From assembly GCA_046292445.1 (NCBI GenBank), contig JBKBQT010000009.1:65225-129224 (forward strand): a DNA stretch of 64,000 bases, read 5' to 3'. A program made the position numbers and the translations under genes. Every line of letters starts with the position of its first letter. Position 1 is the stretch's first letter. Shown here in pieces: positions 32,050 through 40,802 of this stretch. The stretch comes from CALIZF01 sp046292445. GTDB lineage: Bacteria; Pseudomonadota; Alphaproteobacteria; Rhodobacterales; Rhodobacteraceae. Below the pieces are notes generated by a model. The model was not told where the DNA came from. It was given only the letters and a program-made list of their open reading frames with translations, and made no database searches.

Positions 32050-33207
32050 CTACATCTTGCAGGCGTCCGCGTAGCTGTCGCCGACCGCCTCGCGCAGCTT
32101 CTCGCGCGTGACCGGGACGGGTTTTCCGCCTTCGCCGGCCACGATCTCGATCAGCCACCAGTCCTGCACCGGATGCTGGTTGGGCCCGAAGGCGAAGCTG
32201 CCGCGGGTGGAGGCAAAATCGGCGGCCCGGAGGGCGGCGCGGAACGCGTCGATGTCGTCGAGCCCGCCGGTCTTGCGCAGGGCCGAGGCGATCAGGAGGG
32301 CGGTATCATAGCCCTGCTGGGCGTAGGTCGTCAGCGGCTTGTCACCGTATTTGGCGGCCCAGGCGGCGACGAAGGCGCGCGAGGCGTCATTGTCGAAATC
32401 GGGCGCCCAGTGCGTCGTGCCCTTGAGGCCGATCGCGGCCTCGCCGACGGCGTTCAGGATCACCGCGTCGAGCGAGGGTTCGGAAAGCAGCATCGGGATC
32501 GTGCCGAGCAGGCCGGCCTGCTGGTATTGCTTGAGGAAGGCGATGCCGAGGCCGCCGGGGTGGAACTGGAACACAACCTCGGGGTTCGCGGCGCGGATCT
32601 GGGCCATTTCGGAGGCGAAATCGGTCTGGTCGAGCTGGGTGTAGATCTCGGTGACGGAGCCGCCGAATTCGCGGGCAAAACCGGCGATGGCGTCCTTGCC
32701 GGCCTGGTAGTTGGGGGCAAGGGCGACGGCGCGGGTATAGCCGAGTTTCTTTGCCGCGGTGCCCGAAGCCTCGTGCAGGGCGTCGTTCTGCCATGAGACG
32801 ACGAAATAGTTCGGGTGGCAGCCGGTTCCGGCGAGGTTTGAGGGGCCGGCGTTGGGGCTGACGTAGATCGCGCCCTGATCGACGACCTCGGGCACCACGG
32901 CGCCGGCCACGTTGGAGAAGATGATGCCGGTCAGCAGTTTCATCCCGTCGTCGCCGAGGAATTTCTCGGCGATCTGGAGGCCCTGCGGCGGCTTGAGCCC
33001 GTCGTCCTCGACCACGAGCTGCACCGCGACGCCGCCGAGCTTGCCGCCCTCCTGTTCGATGGCCAGCAGGAAGGCATCGCGCACCTGTTCGCCGAGGTAG
33101 CCGGCGGGGCCCGAAAGGGTGGTGATCATCCCGATCTTCACCGGTTCGGCGAGGCTCGCGGTGGCGGCGAGGGCGAGCAGGCTCGCGGCGGTCAGAAGGC
33201 GTTTCAT
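32050..33207 (-). CDS. Periplasmic substrate-binding protein of HAAT ABC transporter
   Basis: The 385-residue type I periplasmic binding protein has a signal peptide (MKRLLTAASLLALAATASLA), then EPVKIGMITTLSGPAGYLG, the hinge-region YVSPNAGPSNLAGTGC and GYDTALLIASALRKTGG. Members bind branched-chain amino acids, amides or aromatic acids. Its promoter region carries three of the tandem operators found in front of the aminobenzoyl-CoA cluster, so anthranilate or a related aromatic acid is the favoured ligand. The ATG follows AGGGAG. Confidence 0.9.
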   Translation of the reverse strand: MKRLLTAASLLALAATASLAEPVKIGMITTLSGPAGYLGEQVRDAFLLAIEQEGGKLGGVAVQLVVEDDGLKPPQGLQIAEKFLGDDGMKLLTGIIFSNVAGAVVPEVVDQGAIYVSPNAGPSNLAGTGCHPNYFVVSWQNDALHEASGTAAKKLGYTRAVALAPNYQAGKDAIAGFAREFGGSVTEIYTQLDQTDFASEMAQIRAANPEVVFQFHPGGLGIAFLKQYQQAGLLGTIPMLLSEPSLDAVILNAVGEAAIGLKGTTHWAPDFDNDASRAFVAAWAAKYGDKPLTTYAQQGYDTALLIASALRKTGGLDDIDAFRAALRAADFASTRGSFAFGPNQHPVQDWWLIEIVAGEGGKPVPVTREKLREAVGDSYADACKM

Positions 33208-33272
33208 CGTCGTCTCCCTGGTCTGCGCGGATCGCGCTTGTTTTGACGGACCCTGGCGGATCGCGTGGGTTA

Positions 33273-33314
33273 TTTCAAGCCTGAAGTTTCAAGTCTGAAG
33301 TTTCCGGCCTGAAA
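33273..33314. promoter_or_regulatory. Three tandem 14-bp operator repeats
   Basis: Three head-to-tail units fill 42 bp exactly: TTTCAAGCCTGAAG (33273-33286), TTTCAAGTCTGAAG (33287-33300) and TTTCCGGCCTGAAA (33301-33314). Each is a near-palindrome of the form TTTCAAG-CTTGAAA seen at 18430-18443. The array lies 66 bp upstream of the binding-protein gene and just after the dioxygenase stop. Copies 1 and 2 are the best matches. Confidence 0.75.
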
Positions 33315-33319
33315 GAAAC

Positions 33320-33868
33320 TCAGAGCTGCACCCAGCCCGGCGGCGGTTCCTTTCCCGGATGGATGGTGCCGCAGGCGGGGCAGGTTCGCGCGGCTTCGTC
33401 GGCATAGAAGGCGGCATAGATCGGGGGCAGGTCGTCCACGATGCTCACGAGATCCACCTCGGCGCGGTGGACGCGGGCGTTGCAGGCAAAGCAATACCAT
33501 TCGATCGCGTCGAGCGCGCCCTTGGGCCGCGCCGGTTCGATCACGAGGCCGATCGAGCCTTCCTGCGGGCGCTGCGGCGAATGGCGGATGTGGGGCGGCA
33601 GGAGGAACACGTCGCCCTCGCGGATCGGGACGTCGTAGAATTCGCCCGTCCCGGTATCGTGGATCTTCAGCAGCATGTCGCCCTTGAGCTGGTAGAAGAA
33701 TTCCTCGACCGGGTCGTCGTGATAGTCGGTGCGCCTGTTCGGGCCGCCGACCACCGTGACCATCAGTTCGGCATTCTTGAACACCATCTGGTTTCCGACC
33801 GGCGGCTTGAGCAGGTGGCGGTGGTCGTCGATCCAGCGCTGGAAGTTGAAGGCGGCGAGGCGTGCCAT
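33320..33868 (-). CDS. 3-hydroxyanthranilate 3,4-dioxygenase
   Basis: The 182-residue cupin opens 3-hydroxyanthranilate to 2-amino-3-carboxymuconate semialdehyde. The iron ligands are H50, E56 and H96 (DYHDDPVEEFFYQ, and HSPQR in the second motif). The C-terminal rubredoxin-like site has C126-x2-C129 and C163-x2-C166, as in the bacterial enzyme. The start at 33868 follows GGGGGGA; an ATG at 33895 overlapping the DapA stop is also possible. No kynureninase or ACMS decarboxylase gene is nearby, so the source of the substrate is not the usual kynurenine route. Confidence 0.88.
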   Translation of the reverse strand: MARLAAFNFQRWIDDHRHLLKPPVGNQMVFKNAELMVTVVGGPNRRTDYHDDPVEEFFYQLKGDMLLKIHDTGTGEFYDVPIREGDVFLLPPHIRHSPQRPQEGSIGLVIEPARPKGALDAIEWYCFACNARVHRAEVDLVSIVDDLPPIYAAFYADEAARTCPACGTIHPGKEPPPGWVQL

Positions 33869-33891
33869 GGCTGTCCCCCCTGTTTCGCCGA

Positions 33892-34851
33892 TCATGCGGT
33901 GATCAGGCCGCAGGCGTCAAACGCCGCGCGCGTGATGCGCATCTCTTCCGCGGTCAACTCCAGCATCGGGGGCCGGGTGCGTCCCCCGGTCTGGCCGAGC
34001 AGTGTCTGCCAGTATTTCTGATGCGCATGGGGTTTCTCGGCCGGGCGGGTACCGCGCAGCGCCCGGCGGACCGGATCGAGCGAATCGCGCAAGGCCCGCG
34101 CCTCGTCCGCGCGCCCCGCGAAAGCGGAATCGGTATAGGCGCGCATGCGGCGGTCGCGGGCGGTCTGGATGAGGTAGGGCGGGGACGAGCAGAGATAGAG
34201 CCGCCAGCCGAGTTCGAGGATGTTGTCGAGCCATTCCTCTTCCGAGGCGGTCGAGACGATGATGCGGTCACCGGCGAGGCGGGTGAGCTCGGCGTAGACG
34301 GGCCGGGGAACGGAATACTTGATCGCCACCACGGTTTCGATATCGGCCAGCCGGTTGCAGAGCGCGGGCGACATCAGGTAGCCCGAATCCGGGTGGCTCC
34401 AGAGGGCGATCCCGATATCCACCTTCGATGCGATGGTCTCGTAATAGCGCAGCAGCGTTTCGTCCTGCGCCCTCGTGAAATGCAGCACCGGGGCATGCAC
34501 CACGATCCAGTCGGCGCCGCAGGATTGCGCGTGGCGGGCGAGGTCGATCACGACATCCATGTTCTGGTCGCTGCACGACATGATCGTCTGCGCCCGGCCC
34601 GCGCAGGCGGATACGGCGAGGTCGAAGGTGCGTTTGCGCTCGTCCACGCTCATGGCGTAGAACTCGCCCTGCTTGCCGGCGATGAAGAACCCGTCGATCC
34701 CGAGATCGTCGATCCAGTGGTCCACGTTGGCGCGGAAACCGTCCTCGTCGAGGCTCAGATCTTCGCGGAACGGCATGAGGGCGGCGGCCCAGATGCCGGT
34801 CATCGTGGCCCTTGCATGGGCCTTGGCGTCCTTGCGGTGGTATTTCAGCAT
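33892..34851 (-). CDS. DapA-family aldolase/lyase, atypical active site
   Basis: The 319-residue TIM-barrel protein belongs to the dihydrodipicolinate synthase/N-acetylneuraminate lyase family. The Schiff-base lysine is K178 in VAIKYS, and the substrate-carboxylate loop is GKQGEFY in place of GTTGE. The usual catalytic Tyr motif YNxP is replaced by ALWSHPDSG, so classical DapA activity is unlikely. Such proteins include hydratase-aldolases of aromatic degradation. It starts within the last bases of the molybdenum-hydroxylase gene (7-base overlap) and precedes the dioxygenase gene. Confidence 0.8.
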   Translation of the reverse strand: MLKYHRKDAKAHARATMTGIWAAALMPFREDLSLDEDGFRANVDHWIDDLGIDGFFIAGKQGEFYAMSVDERKRTFDLAVSACAGRAQTIMSCSDQNMDVVIDLARHAQSCGADWIVVHAPVLHFTRAQDETLLRYYETIASKVDIGIALWSHPDSGYLMSPALCNRLADIETVVAIKYSVPRPVYAELTRLAGDRIIVSTASEEEWLDNILELGWRLYLCSSPPYLIQTARDRRMRAYTDSAFAGRADEARALRDSLDPVRRALRGTRPAEKPHAHQKYWQTLLGQTGGRTRPPMLELTAEEMRITRAAFDACGLITA

Positions 34852-36995
34852 GCGGGCAGTCCGTTCAGGGCGCGCCAGATCCGTTCCGGCGTGAGCGGCA
34901 GGGGCAGGTCGGGGGTGCCGGGGGGCAGGGCGTCCATCACGGCGTTGAGGATCGCGGCGGGAATGCCGATGCATCCCGCCTCGCCCACCCCGCGCGCGCC
35001 GAGCGCATTGGCGGCGGTCGGGGTCGGGCAGGAGATCAGGCGCAGGGGGGGCATGTCGGCGGCGCGCGGCAGGGCATAGTCCATCAGGCTGCCGGTCAGA
35101 AGCTGGCCGTCCGCATAGACGATCCGCTCCATCAGCGCCGCCCCGATCCCCTGCGCCATGCCGCCCAGAAGCTGCCCCTCGACCAGCATCGGGTTGACGG
35201 TGGTGCCGGCATCGTCGGCCCAATCGATGCGCGTCACCCGGACCGCGCCGGTCTCGGGGTCGATCGCCACCTGCGCGACGACTGCGCCGGCGGCCCAGGC
35301 TTCGGCCGGGGCGGTGTAGCGGTCGGCGGCGGACAGCGGGGCGAGGTCGGCCCAGGGGATCACGGCGCCGCCGGCCGTCGCCCCGGTAGCCGTAAACTGC
35401 ACCGCATCGGGCGATGCGCCGAGCCGGCCCGCTGCCGCAGCCCGCGCATCGCGCGCCAGCCGCACCGCCGCGCGCCAGAGCGCCGAGCCGCCTATGGCGG
35501 TCGAGCGCGAGGCGAGCGCGCCGATCCCTTCGGCAACCGCATCCGTATCGCCCGCGATCACCGACACCGCCTCGGGCGCGATGCCGAGCGCGGCGGCGAC
35601 GATCTGCGCCGCCGCCGTCTCGCGCCCCTGACCCTGCGCCGTCGCGCCGCAGCGCGCGACCACGCCGCCGGGGGTGAGCGCGACCTCGGCCCATTCCCAG
35701 CCCTGCCCGCAAGGCTCGACATAGAGCGCAAGGCCCGCGCCGGCGATGCTGCCCGCCGTGCGCGCGGCATCGCGCGCCGCCTGTGCCGCCGCCCAGGCCG
35801 GGGCGATGGCGTCGAGCAGCCCGGCGAGCCCGGCCGAGCCCGGCCCCTCCGCGCCCGGCGGCAGCAGGTTCGCCCGTCGCAGGTCGATCGGATCGCGCCC
35901 GAGCGCGGCCGCGGCGCGGTCCATCAGCCGCTCCGTCAGCATCGCCGCCTCGGGGCGCCCCGCGCCGCGATAGATGTTGACCCCCGCGCCGGCCGTGATC
36001 CGTGCCGTCGCCGTCACGCTGACCGCCGGGACCGCATAGGGACCGGGCAGGATGCGCTGGGCGTTGTTCACCGGGGCGAGGGCGGAATAGGCCATCCAGT
36101 GGCCGAGCGGGGCGTCCACCCGTGCCTCGAGCGTCCGCAGCCGCCCGTCGGGCTCGAGCGTCAGGACCGCCTCGGTCGCCGCCCCGCGCCCCTGCGTCGC
36201 GCCGAGGAACTCCTCGCTGCGCGTGCCTTGCCACAGGACCGGCGCGCCGAGCCGTCGCGCGGCGACCGCGACCACGACATCCTCGGCCATGATCGAGGCG
36301 CGCCCGCCGAAGGCGCCGCCGACATCGGGCGCCACGATCCGGACCGCAGCGCGCGCCAGCCCCAGCATCGCCGCCAGATCGTCGCGCATCCGGTGCGGCG
36401 TCTGCACCCCGCTGTGCAGGGTGAGCCGCGCGCCGTCCCACTGGCCCAGCACTGACCGCGGCTCGAGCGGCAGGGGGGCGAGCAGCGCGTGATCGACGCG
36501 CACCGCAACGCGCAGGCCCCCCGGCGCTGCACTGCCCTCGGCGCGGCGGTGGTCGAGCACTGGCGCCGCCGCCCGGTCGCCCTCGCCCTCTTCCACATCG
36601 AACTCGATCGCCTCGGCCGCATCGCGCGCGGCGGCAGCGGTATCCGCGACCACCGCCGCCACCGCCTGTCCGACGGCGCGGACATGCCCCGCGGCCAGCG
36701 GCACCAGCGGCACCGCCGCCGCCGCGTGGATCAGCGGATTGACGGCCGCGCTTGCCCGCAGCCCGAGATCGGCGGCTGTCAGCACCAGCCGGACCCCCGG
36801 CAGGGCGGTTGCGGCGGCGACGTCGAGCCGGGCGATCCGGCCCGAGGGATAGGGCGAGCGCAGGAATTCGAGCGCGAGGCACCCGGCAGGGGCGAGATCA
36901 GCCACGAAACGCCCGGCACCGCGCAGCAGCCGCGCATCCTCGCGCCGGGGCAAGGGTTGCCCGATACCGATGGGTCGCGCCGCACTGCCGTCCAT
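34845..36995 (-). CDS. Xanthine-dehydrogenase-family molybdenum-binding subunit, orphan
   Basis: The 716-residue protein is the large subunit of a molybdenum hydroxylase. It begins IGQPLPRREDARLLRGAGRF, continues with VAPDVGGAFGGRA (Mo-pyranopterin contact), NIYRGAGRPEA and GATAQGQGRETA, and has the catalytic Glu near residue 672 in GVGEAGCIG. It is slightly shorter than usual for the family. No [2Fe-2S] small subunit or FAD subunit gene flanks it. Electrons must leave through partners encoded elsewhere, or the protein has another role. The ATG follows AGGAGG. Hydroxylation of an N-heteroaromatic or aromatic-CoA substrate fits the context. Confidence 0.83.
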   Translation of the reverse strand: MDGSAARPIGIGQPLPRREDARLLRGAGRFVADLAPAGCLALEFLRSPYPSGRIARLDVAAATALPGVRLVLTAADLGLRASAAVNPLIHAAAAVPLVPLAAGHVRAVGQAVAAVVADTAAAARDAAEAIEFDVEEGEGDRAAAPVLDHRRAEGSAAPGGLRVAVRVDHALLAPLPLEPRSVLGQWDGARLTLHSGVQTPHRMRDDLAAMLGLARAAVRIVAPDVGGAFGGRASIMAEDVVVAVAARRLGAPVLWQGTRSEEFLGATQGRGAATEAVLTLEPDGRLRTLEARVDAPLGHWMAYSALAPVNNAQRILPGPYAVPAVSVTATARITAGAGVNIYRGAGRPEAAMLTERLMDRAAAALGRDPIDLRRANLLPPGAEGPGSAGLAGLLDAIAPAWAAAQAARDAARTAGSIAGAGLALYVEPCGQGWEWAEVALTPGGVVARCGATAQGQGRETAAAQIVAAALGIAPEAVSVIAGDTDAVAEGIGALASRSTAIGGSALWRAAVRLARDARAAAAGRLGASPDAVQFTATGATAGGAVIPWADLAPLSAADRYTAPAEAWAAGAVVAQVAIDPETGAVRVTRIDWADDAGTTVNPMLVEGQLLGGMAQGIGAALMERIVYADGQLLTGSLMDYALPRAADMPPLRLISCPTPTAANALGARGVGEAGCIGIPAAILNAVMDALPPGTPDLPLPLTPERIWRALNGLPAC

Positions 36996-37108
36996 TCTCG
37001 CCTCCTGCCGGGCAGATGACCACCTCGGCGCCGCCGTGGCAAGATGGCGCGGCCCGCGGGTGCCCGCCCGCTGGCGCAGCGGCGCCCGCGGTCCGGCCGC
37101 AGCCGCGG

Positions 37109-38254
37109 TCAGCCCCGCGGCAGGGGCGTCTCGCCCCGGTTGTAGGGGCCCCAGTCCGCGATGTCGGGGTAGTGCTGGCGCCGCCAGGCCCGCACCCGCG
37201 GGTTCATCACCCGTCGCCACAGCGGCGGCACCATCGCCAGCGCCGTCATCGCCGGATAGCCGAGCGGCAGTTGCGGCGCCGCCTCGGCCCCGTAGGTCTG
37301 CAGCAGCGGAAAGCGCCGGTCGGGCTTGTAATGATGGTCCGAATGCCGCTGCAGGTTGATGAGCAGCCAGTTCGACACCCGGTGATCGGCGTTCCAGGAA
37401 TGATGCGGGCGCACCGGCTCGTAGCGCCCCTCGCCGAGGTGGCGCCGGGTCAGGCCGTAGTGCTCGATGTAATTGGTCAGCTCCAGCTGCCAGACGGCGG
37501 TGAAGGCCTGCACGAGGAAGAGCACCAGCCCCCACCAGCCGCCGATCGCCAGTGCAAGGCCGAGGAACCCCGCCTGCAGCGCCGCATAGCGCCAGAACGG
37601 GTTGGACCGGTGCAGCGCCGGCAACCCCCGCCGCGCCAGCATCGCCGCCTCGGCCCGCCAGGCCGAACCGGGGCAGGTCCGCAGCACGCGCCAGAACTGC
37701 CGGTGAAACCCGGTGTTGTAGCGCGCCGTCACCGGATCGCGCGGGGTGCCGACATGGCGATGATGGACCAGCAGATGCTCGCTGCGGAAATGGGAATAGA
37801 GCACCATCGCCATCAGCAGATCGCCCAGCCACCGTTCCCACCGCGGTTTCTGGTGCATGAGTTCATGCGCATAGGTGATCCCGATCGCGCCCGAGATCAC
37901 CCCGAGGCCGAAGAACAGCGCAAGCTGTTCGCCCGTGCCGAGATGACCGGTTCGCGTGACATGCCACAGAACGCCGAACACCGTCCCCGCCTGCACCGGA
38001 AACCAGACGACCGTGATCAGCCGATACCAGCCCAGATCGGCCGGTGCGTCCGGGTCCGGGTTCGCCGTCTCGTGCCCGCCGACGAGGTCGAGCAGCGTGA
38101 CCATCCCCCAGCCGAACAGCGGCAGCAGCAGCACCGTCCAGCCCCCGACCGTCGCGCCGATGACGGCCAGCGGGATCATCAGCAGCGACGACCAGAACGG
38201 CAGCGCGCCGCGCAGGCCGCGCGGCAGGACGGGGGTGGCGGAAGCGGCGATCAT
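37109..38254 (-). CDS. alkB: Alkane 1-monooxygenase (AlkB family)
   Basis: The 381-residue membrane di-iron hydroxylase has the eight-histidine boxes: HELMH (130-134), HLLVHHRH (160-167), the AlkB signature NYIEHYGL and LQRHSDHHY, with about six hydrophobic segments. It would hydroxylate the terminal carbon of an alkane with electrons from rubredoxin. No rubredoxin or rubredoxin reductase gene is adjacent. It stands alone between the Mo-hydroxylase gene and mutY, and its own regulation is not visible. Confidence 0.92.
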   Translation of the reverse strand: MIAASATPVLPRGLRGALPFWSSLLMIPLAVIGATVGGWTVLLLPLFGWGMVTLLDLVGGHETANPDPDAPADLGWYRLITVVWFPVQAGTVFGVLWHVTRTGHLGTGEQLALFFGLGVISGAIGITYAHELMHQKPRWERWLGDLLMAMVLYSHFRSEHLLVHHRHVGTPRDPVTARYNTGFHRQFWRVLRTCPGSAWRAEAAMLARRGLPALHRSNPFWRYAALQAGFLGLALAIGGWWGLVLFLVQAFTAVWQLELTNYIEHYGLTRRHLGEGRYEPVRPHHSWNADHRVSNWLLINLQRHSDHHYKPDRRFPLLQTYGAEAAPQLPLGYPAMTALAMVPPLWRRVMNPRVRAWRRQHYPDIADWGPYNRGETPLPRG

Positions 38255-38356
38255 GGCGGCATCCTAGCACCCTGTACGCCGCCCGCAAATGCCCCGGCGC
38301 GGCAACAATCGCGCCGCGCCTTGCGCCTCGGGCGCGTCCCGGCCTGCGGCGCCGCT

Positions 38357-39436
38357 TCAGCCGAGCGCATCCCGCGCGAGGTCGTGGGCCTTGCGCATCA
38401 CCGTCGGCAGATCGGCGGGGCGGAAGGCGTCCGTCGGTATCCACAGCCCGCGCGACGGGTCGGCCGCGAGGGGCGCGCGCGCGATGCGCAGGGCAAGGCG
38501 CAGCTCGAAATGGGTGAACACATGCCGCACCTCGGCCCCCGGATCGCGCCAGTCGAGGGCCAGCGGCGGATCCTCGACCGGTTCGCCTTCGGTCCAGTCG
38601 GTCCCCGGCCAGCCGAGCATCCCGCCGAGGAGCCCCTTGTCCGCCCGCCTCTCGAGCAGCCAGGCCCCGTCCGCGCGCCGCGCCAGATAGGCGATCCCGC
38701 GGCGGACCGGCCGTTGTGCTTTCGGCGCCTTGCGCGGCAACTCTGCCGCGATGCCCGCCGCATGGGCTGCGCAACCGCCCCGCAGCGGACAAAGCGCGCA
38801 GGCCGGGCGGCGCGGCGTGCAGATCGTGGCGCCGAGGTCCATCACCGCCTGCGCGTGATCGCCCGGCCGGTGCAGCGGCGTGTGCCGCGCGGCAAGGCCG
38901 GTCAGCACCGGCTTGGCGGCGGGCAGGGGCGTCTCGATCGCATGCAGGCGGGCCATGACCCGCTCAACATTCCCGTCCACCACGACGGCGGGACGGTCGA
39001 AGGCGATGGCGGCGATCGCGGCGGCGGTGTAGCGGCCGATGCCCGGCAGGGCGCGCAGGCCGCCCTCGGTATCGGGAAACACCCCGCCCGACGCCGCGAC
39101 GGCGCGGGCGCAGGCGATCAGGTTGCGCGCCCGGGCATAGTAGCCAAGGCCCGCCCAGGCCGCCATCACCTCGGCTTCGGGCGCGGCAGCAAGGGCCGCG
39201 ACATCGGGCCATCGGGCGGTGAAGCGGTGGAAATACCCCGCGACGGCGGCAACGGTGGTCTGCTGCAGCATCACCTCGGACAGCCAGACCCGATAGGGAT
39301 CGGGCCGCATCCCCGCCGCCCGGTCGGCCGGGCCGACCCGCCAGGGCAGGACGCGCGCGTGCCGGTCGTACCAGGCCAGCAGCAGGGGCGCGATCTCGGT
39401 GCCATGCGGCGAGGTCCGCGGCGCGTCGTCACGCAT
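38357..39436 (-). CDS. mutY: A/G-specific adenine glycosylase MutY
   Basis: The 359-residue DNA repair enzyme removes adenine opposite 8-oxoguanine. It has the catalytic Glu in WLSEVMLQQTTV, helix-hairpin-helix ALPGIGRYTAAAIAAIAFD with the catalytic Asp following in VVDGNVERV, and the [4Fe-4S] cluster spacing C-x6-C-x2-C-x5-C (CTPRRPACALCPLRGGC). A NUDIX-like C-terminal domain contains HVFTHFELRL. It is divergent from the DciA-like gene. Confidence 0.95.
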   Translation of the reverse strand: MRDDAPRTSPHGTEIAPLLLAWYDRHARVLPWRVGPADRAAGMRPDPYRVWLSEVMLQQTTVAAVAGYFHRFTARWPDVAALAAAPEAEVMAAWAGLGYYARARNLIACARAVAASGGVFPDTEGGLRALPGIGRYTAAAIAAIAFDRPAVVVDGNVERVMARLHAIETPLPAAKPVLTGLAARHTPLHRPGDHAQAVMDLGATICTPRRPACALCPLRGGCAAHAAGIAAELPRKAPKAQRPVRRGIAYLARRADGAWLLERRADKGLLGGMLGWPGTDWTEGEPVEDPPLALDWRDPGAEVRHVFTHFELRLALRIARAPLAADPSRGLWIPTDAFRPADLPTVMRKAHDLARDALG

Positions 39437-39519
39437 CTTTCATCGCCCTGCCTGCCATCTGCCGCTGGCCCTTCCCGCGCCGCCGCGTAAGATAACGGCG
39501 AGCCACGGAAAGACCAGCG

Positions 39520-40044
39520 ATGCCCCGCCGCCCCGTTTCGGACCCGCCCCCCGCCGCGCCGCGCATGCGCGGCTTCGAGCCTGCGGGGCGCCTTGTGCAG
39601 GGGCGCATCCAGAAGGTCGGGGAAAAGCGCGGCTTTGCCGCCGCCCGCGTGCTCACCCACTGGGACGAGATCGCCGGGCCCGAGCTTGCCGCCGTCACCC
39701 GCCCGGTCAGGGTCGGCTATGGCCGCGACAGCTTCGGTGCGACGCTGACGATCCTTGTCGCGCCTGCCCATGCGCCGCTGGTGGACATGGCGCGCGAGCG
39801 TCTGCGGGCGCGGGTGAATGCGGCCTATGGCTATAACGCCATCGGGCGCATCGTGATAACCCAGACGAGCGCCCATGGCTTTGCCGAGGCGCAGGCCGCC
39901 TTCGCCCCGGCCAAGGCCGCCGCGCCGCGCCGGGCGCCCGAGCCGGTGCCGCCGGCGGTGGACGGGGTGCACGACGCCGGGTTGCGCGCCGCGCTCGAAC
40001 GCCTTGCCCGCAACGTGGCCGCGCGGCGCGCGGCGACCGAATGA
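39520..40044 (+). CDS. DUF721 / DciA-like protein
   Basis: The 174-residue protein has a DUF721 core (GRIQKVGEKRGFAAARVLTHWDEIAGPELAAVTRPVRV begins it) and a disordered Ala/Pro-rich tail. DciA proteins load the replicative helicase DnaB in bacteria lacking DnaC. The start at 39520 follows a weak AAGACC stretch. It lies next to mutY and a DsbA-like gene, an order that I recall as common in this bacterial group. Confidence 0.8.
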   Translation: MPRRPVSDPPPAAPRMRGFEPAGRLVQGRIQKVGEKRGFAAARVLTHWDEIAGPELAAVTRPVRVGYGRDSFGATLTILVAPAHAPLVDMARERLRARVNAAYGYNAIGRIVITQTSAHGFAEAQAAFAPAKAAAPRRAPEPVPPAVDGVHDAGLRAALERLARNVAARRAATE

Positions 40045-40114
40045 TGCCCGGGCACCGGCCGCGCGCCGCATGCCGACAGAACGACAGGCACCGAATGACC
40101 GAAAGGCCTTGCCC

Positions 40115-40798
40115 ATGAACCGCAGAACCGCGATCGCCCTTGGATTGTCCGCGCTCGGCCTCGGGGGGGCGGCATGGCTTGCCCTGCCGCGCCCGGCCGG
40201 CCAGCAGGCTGCACTGGCACCCTTCGGTGCGGCCGGGGCGCAGACGGCCGATCCGGCGAGCCTGCCGGAGGTTGCCGACATGGTGCTCGGCAACCCCGAC
40301 GCCAAGGTGACGCTGATCGAATATGCGTCCTTCACCTGCCCGCATTGCGCGACGTTCCACGCGACAACGTTCAAGGACCTGCGCCGCGACTATATCGACA
40401 CCGGCCTGATCCGGTTCGTCTACCGCGAGGTGTTCTTCGATCGCTACGGCCTCTGGGCCGCCATGGTCGCCCGCTGCGGCGGCGAGGGGCGGTATTTCGG
40501 GATCGCCGACATGCTCTACGCCCAGCAGCGCGACTGGGTGGCGGGGGGCGACGGCCTCAAGATCGTCGAGAACCTGCGCCGGATCGGGCGCAAGGCGGGC
40601 ATGACCGATGCCGATCTCGATGCCTGCATGCAGGACGGCGCCAAGGCGCAGGCGATGGTGGCCAAGTTCCAGGCCGACACGGCGGCCGACGGGATCGACA
40701 GCACGCCCTCGCTCGTCCTGAACGGCCGGAAATACGGCAACATGGGCTATGCCGACTTGCGCCGCCTGATCGACGCCGAAATCGCGGCGCAAGGCTAG
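40115..40798 (+). CDS. DsbA-family thiol-disulfide oxidoreductase
   Basis: The 227-residue protein has an N-terminal signal-anchor (MNRRTAIALGLSALGLGG) and a thioredoxin-fold domain with the CPHC active site in ASFTCPHCATFH. The cis-Pro region is DSTPSLVLNG. It acts in the periplasm, forming or isomerising disulfides. An in-frame ATG about 16 codons upstream is possible but AAAGG sits best for 40115. The stop is four bases before the CoA-transferase ATG. Confidence 0.9.
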   Translation: MNRRTAIALGLSALGLGGAAWLALPRPAGQQAALAPFGAAGAQTADPASLPEVADMVLGNPDAKVTLIEYASFTCPHCATFHATTFKDLRRDYIDTGLIRFVYREVFFDRYGLWAAMVARCGGEGRYFGIADMLYAQQRDWVAGGDGLKIVENLRRIGRKAGMTDADLDACMQDGAKAQAMVAKFQADTAADGIDSTPSLVLNGRKYGNMGYADLRRLIDAEIAAQG

Positions 40799-40802
40799 GG
40801 CG

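Noticed and set aside
33892..36882. A 996-codon minus-strand frame that includes the DapA-like gene
   Set aside because: Only the last 319 codons (from 34851) are real; the upstream part is the wrong frame of the Mo-hydroxylase gene, so this is not a fusion protein.
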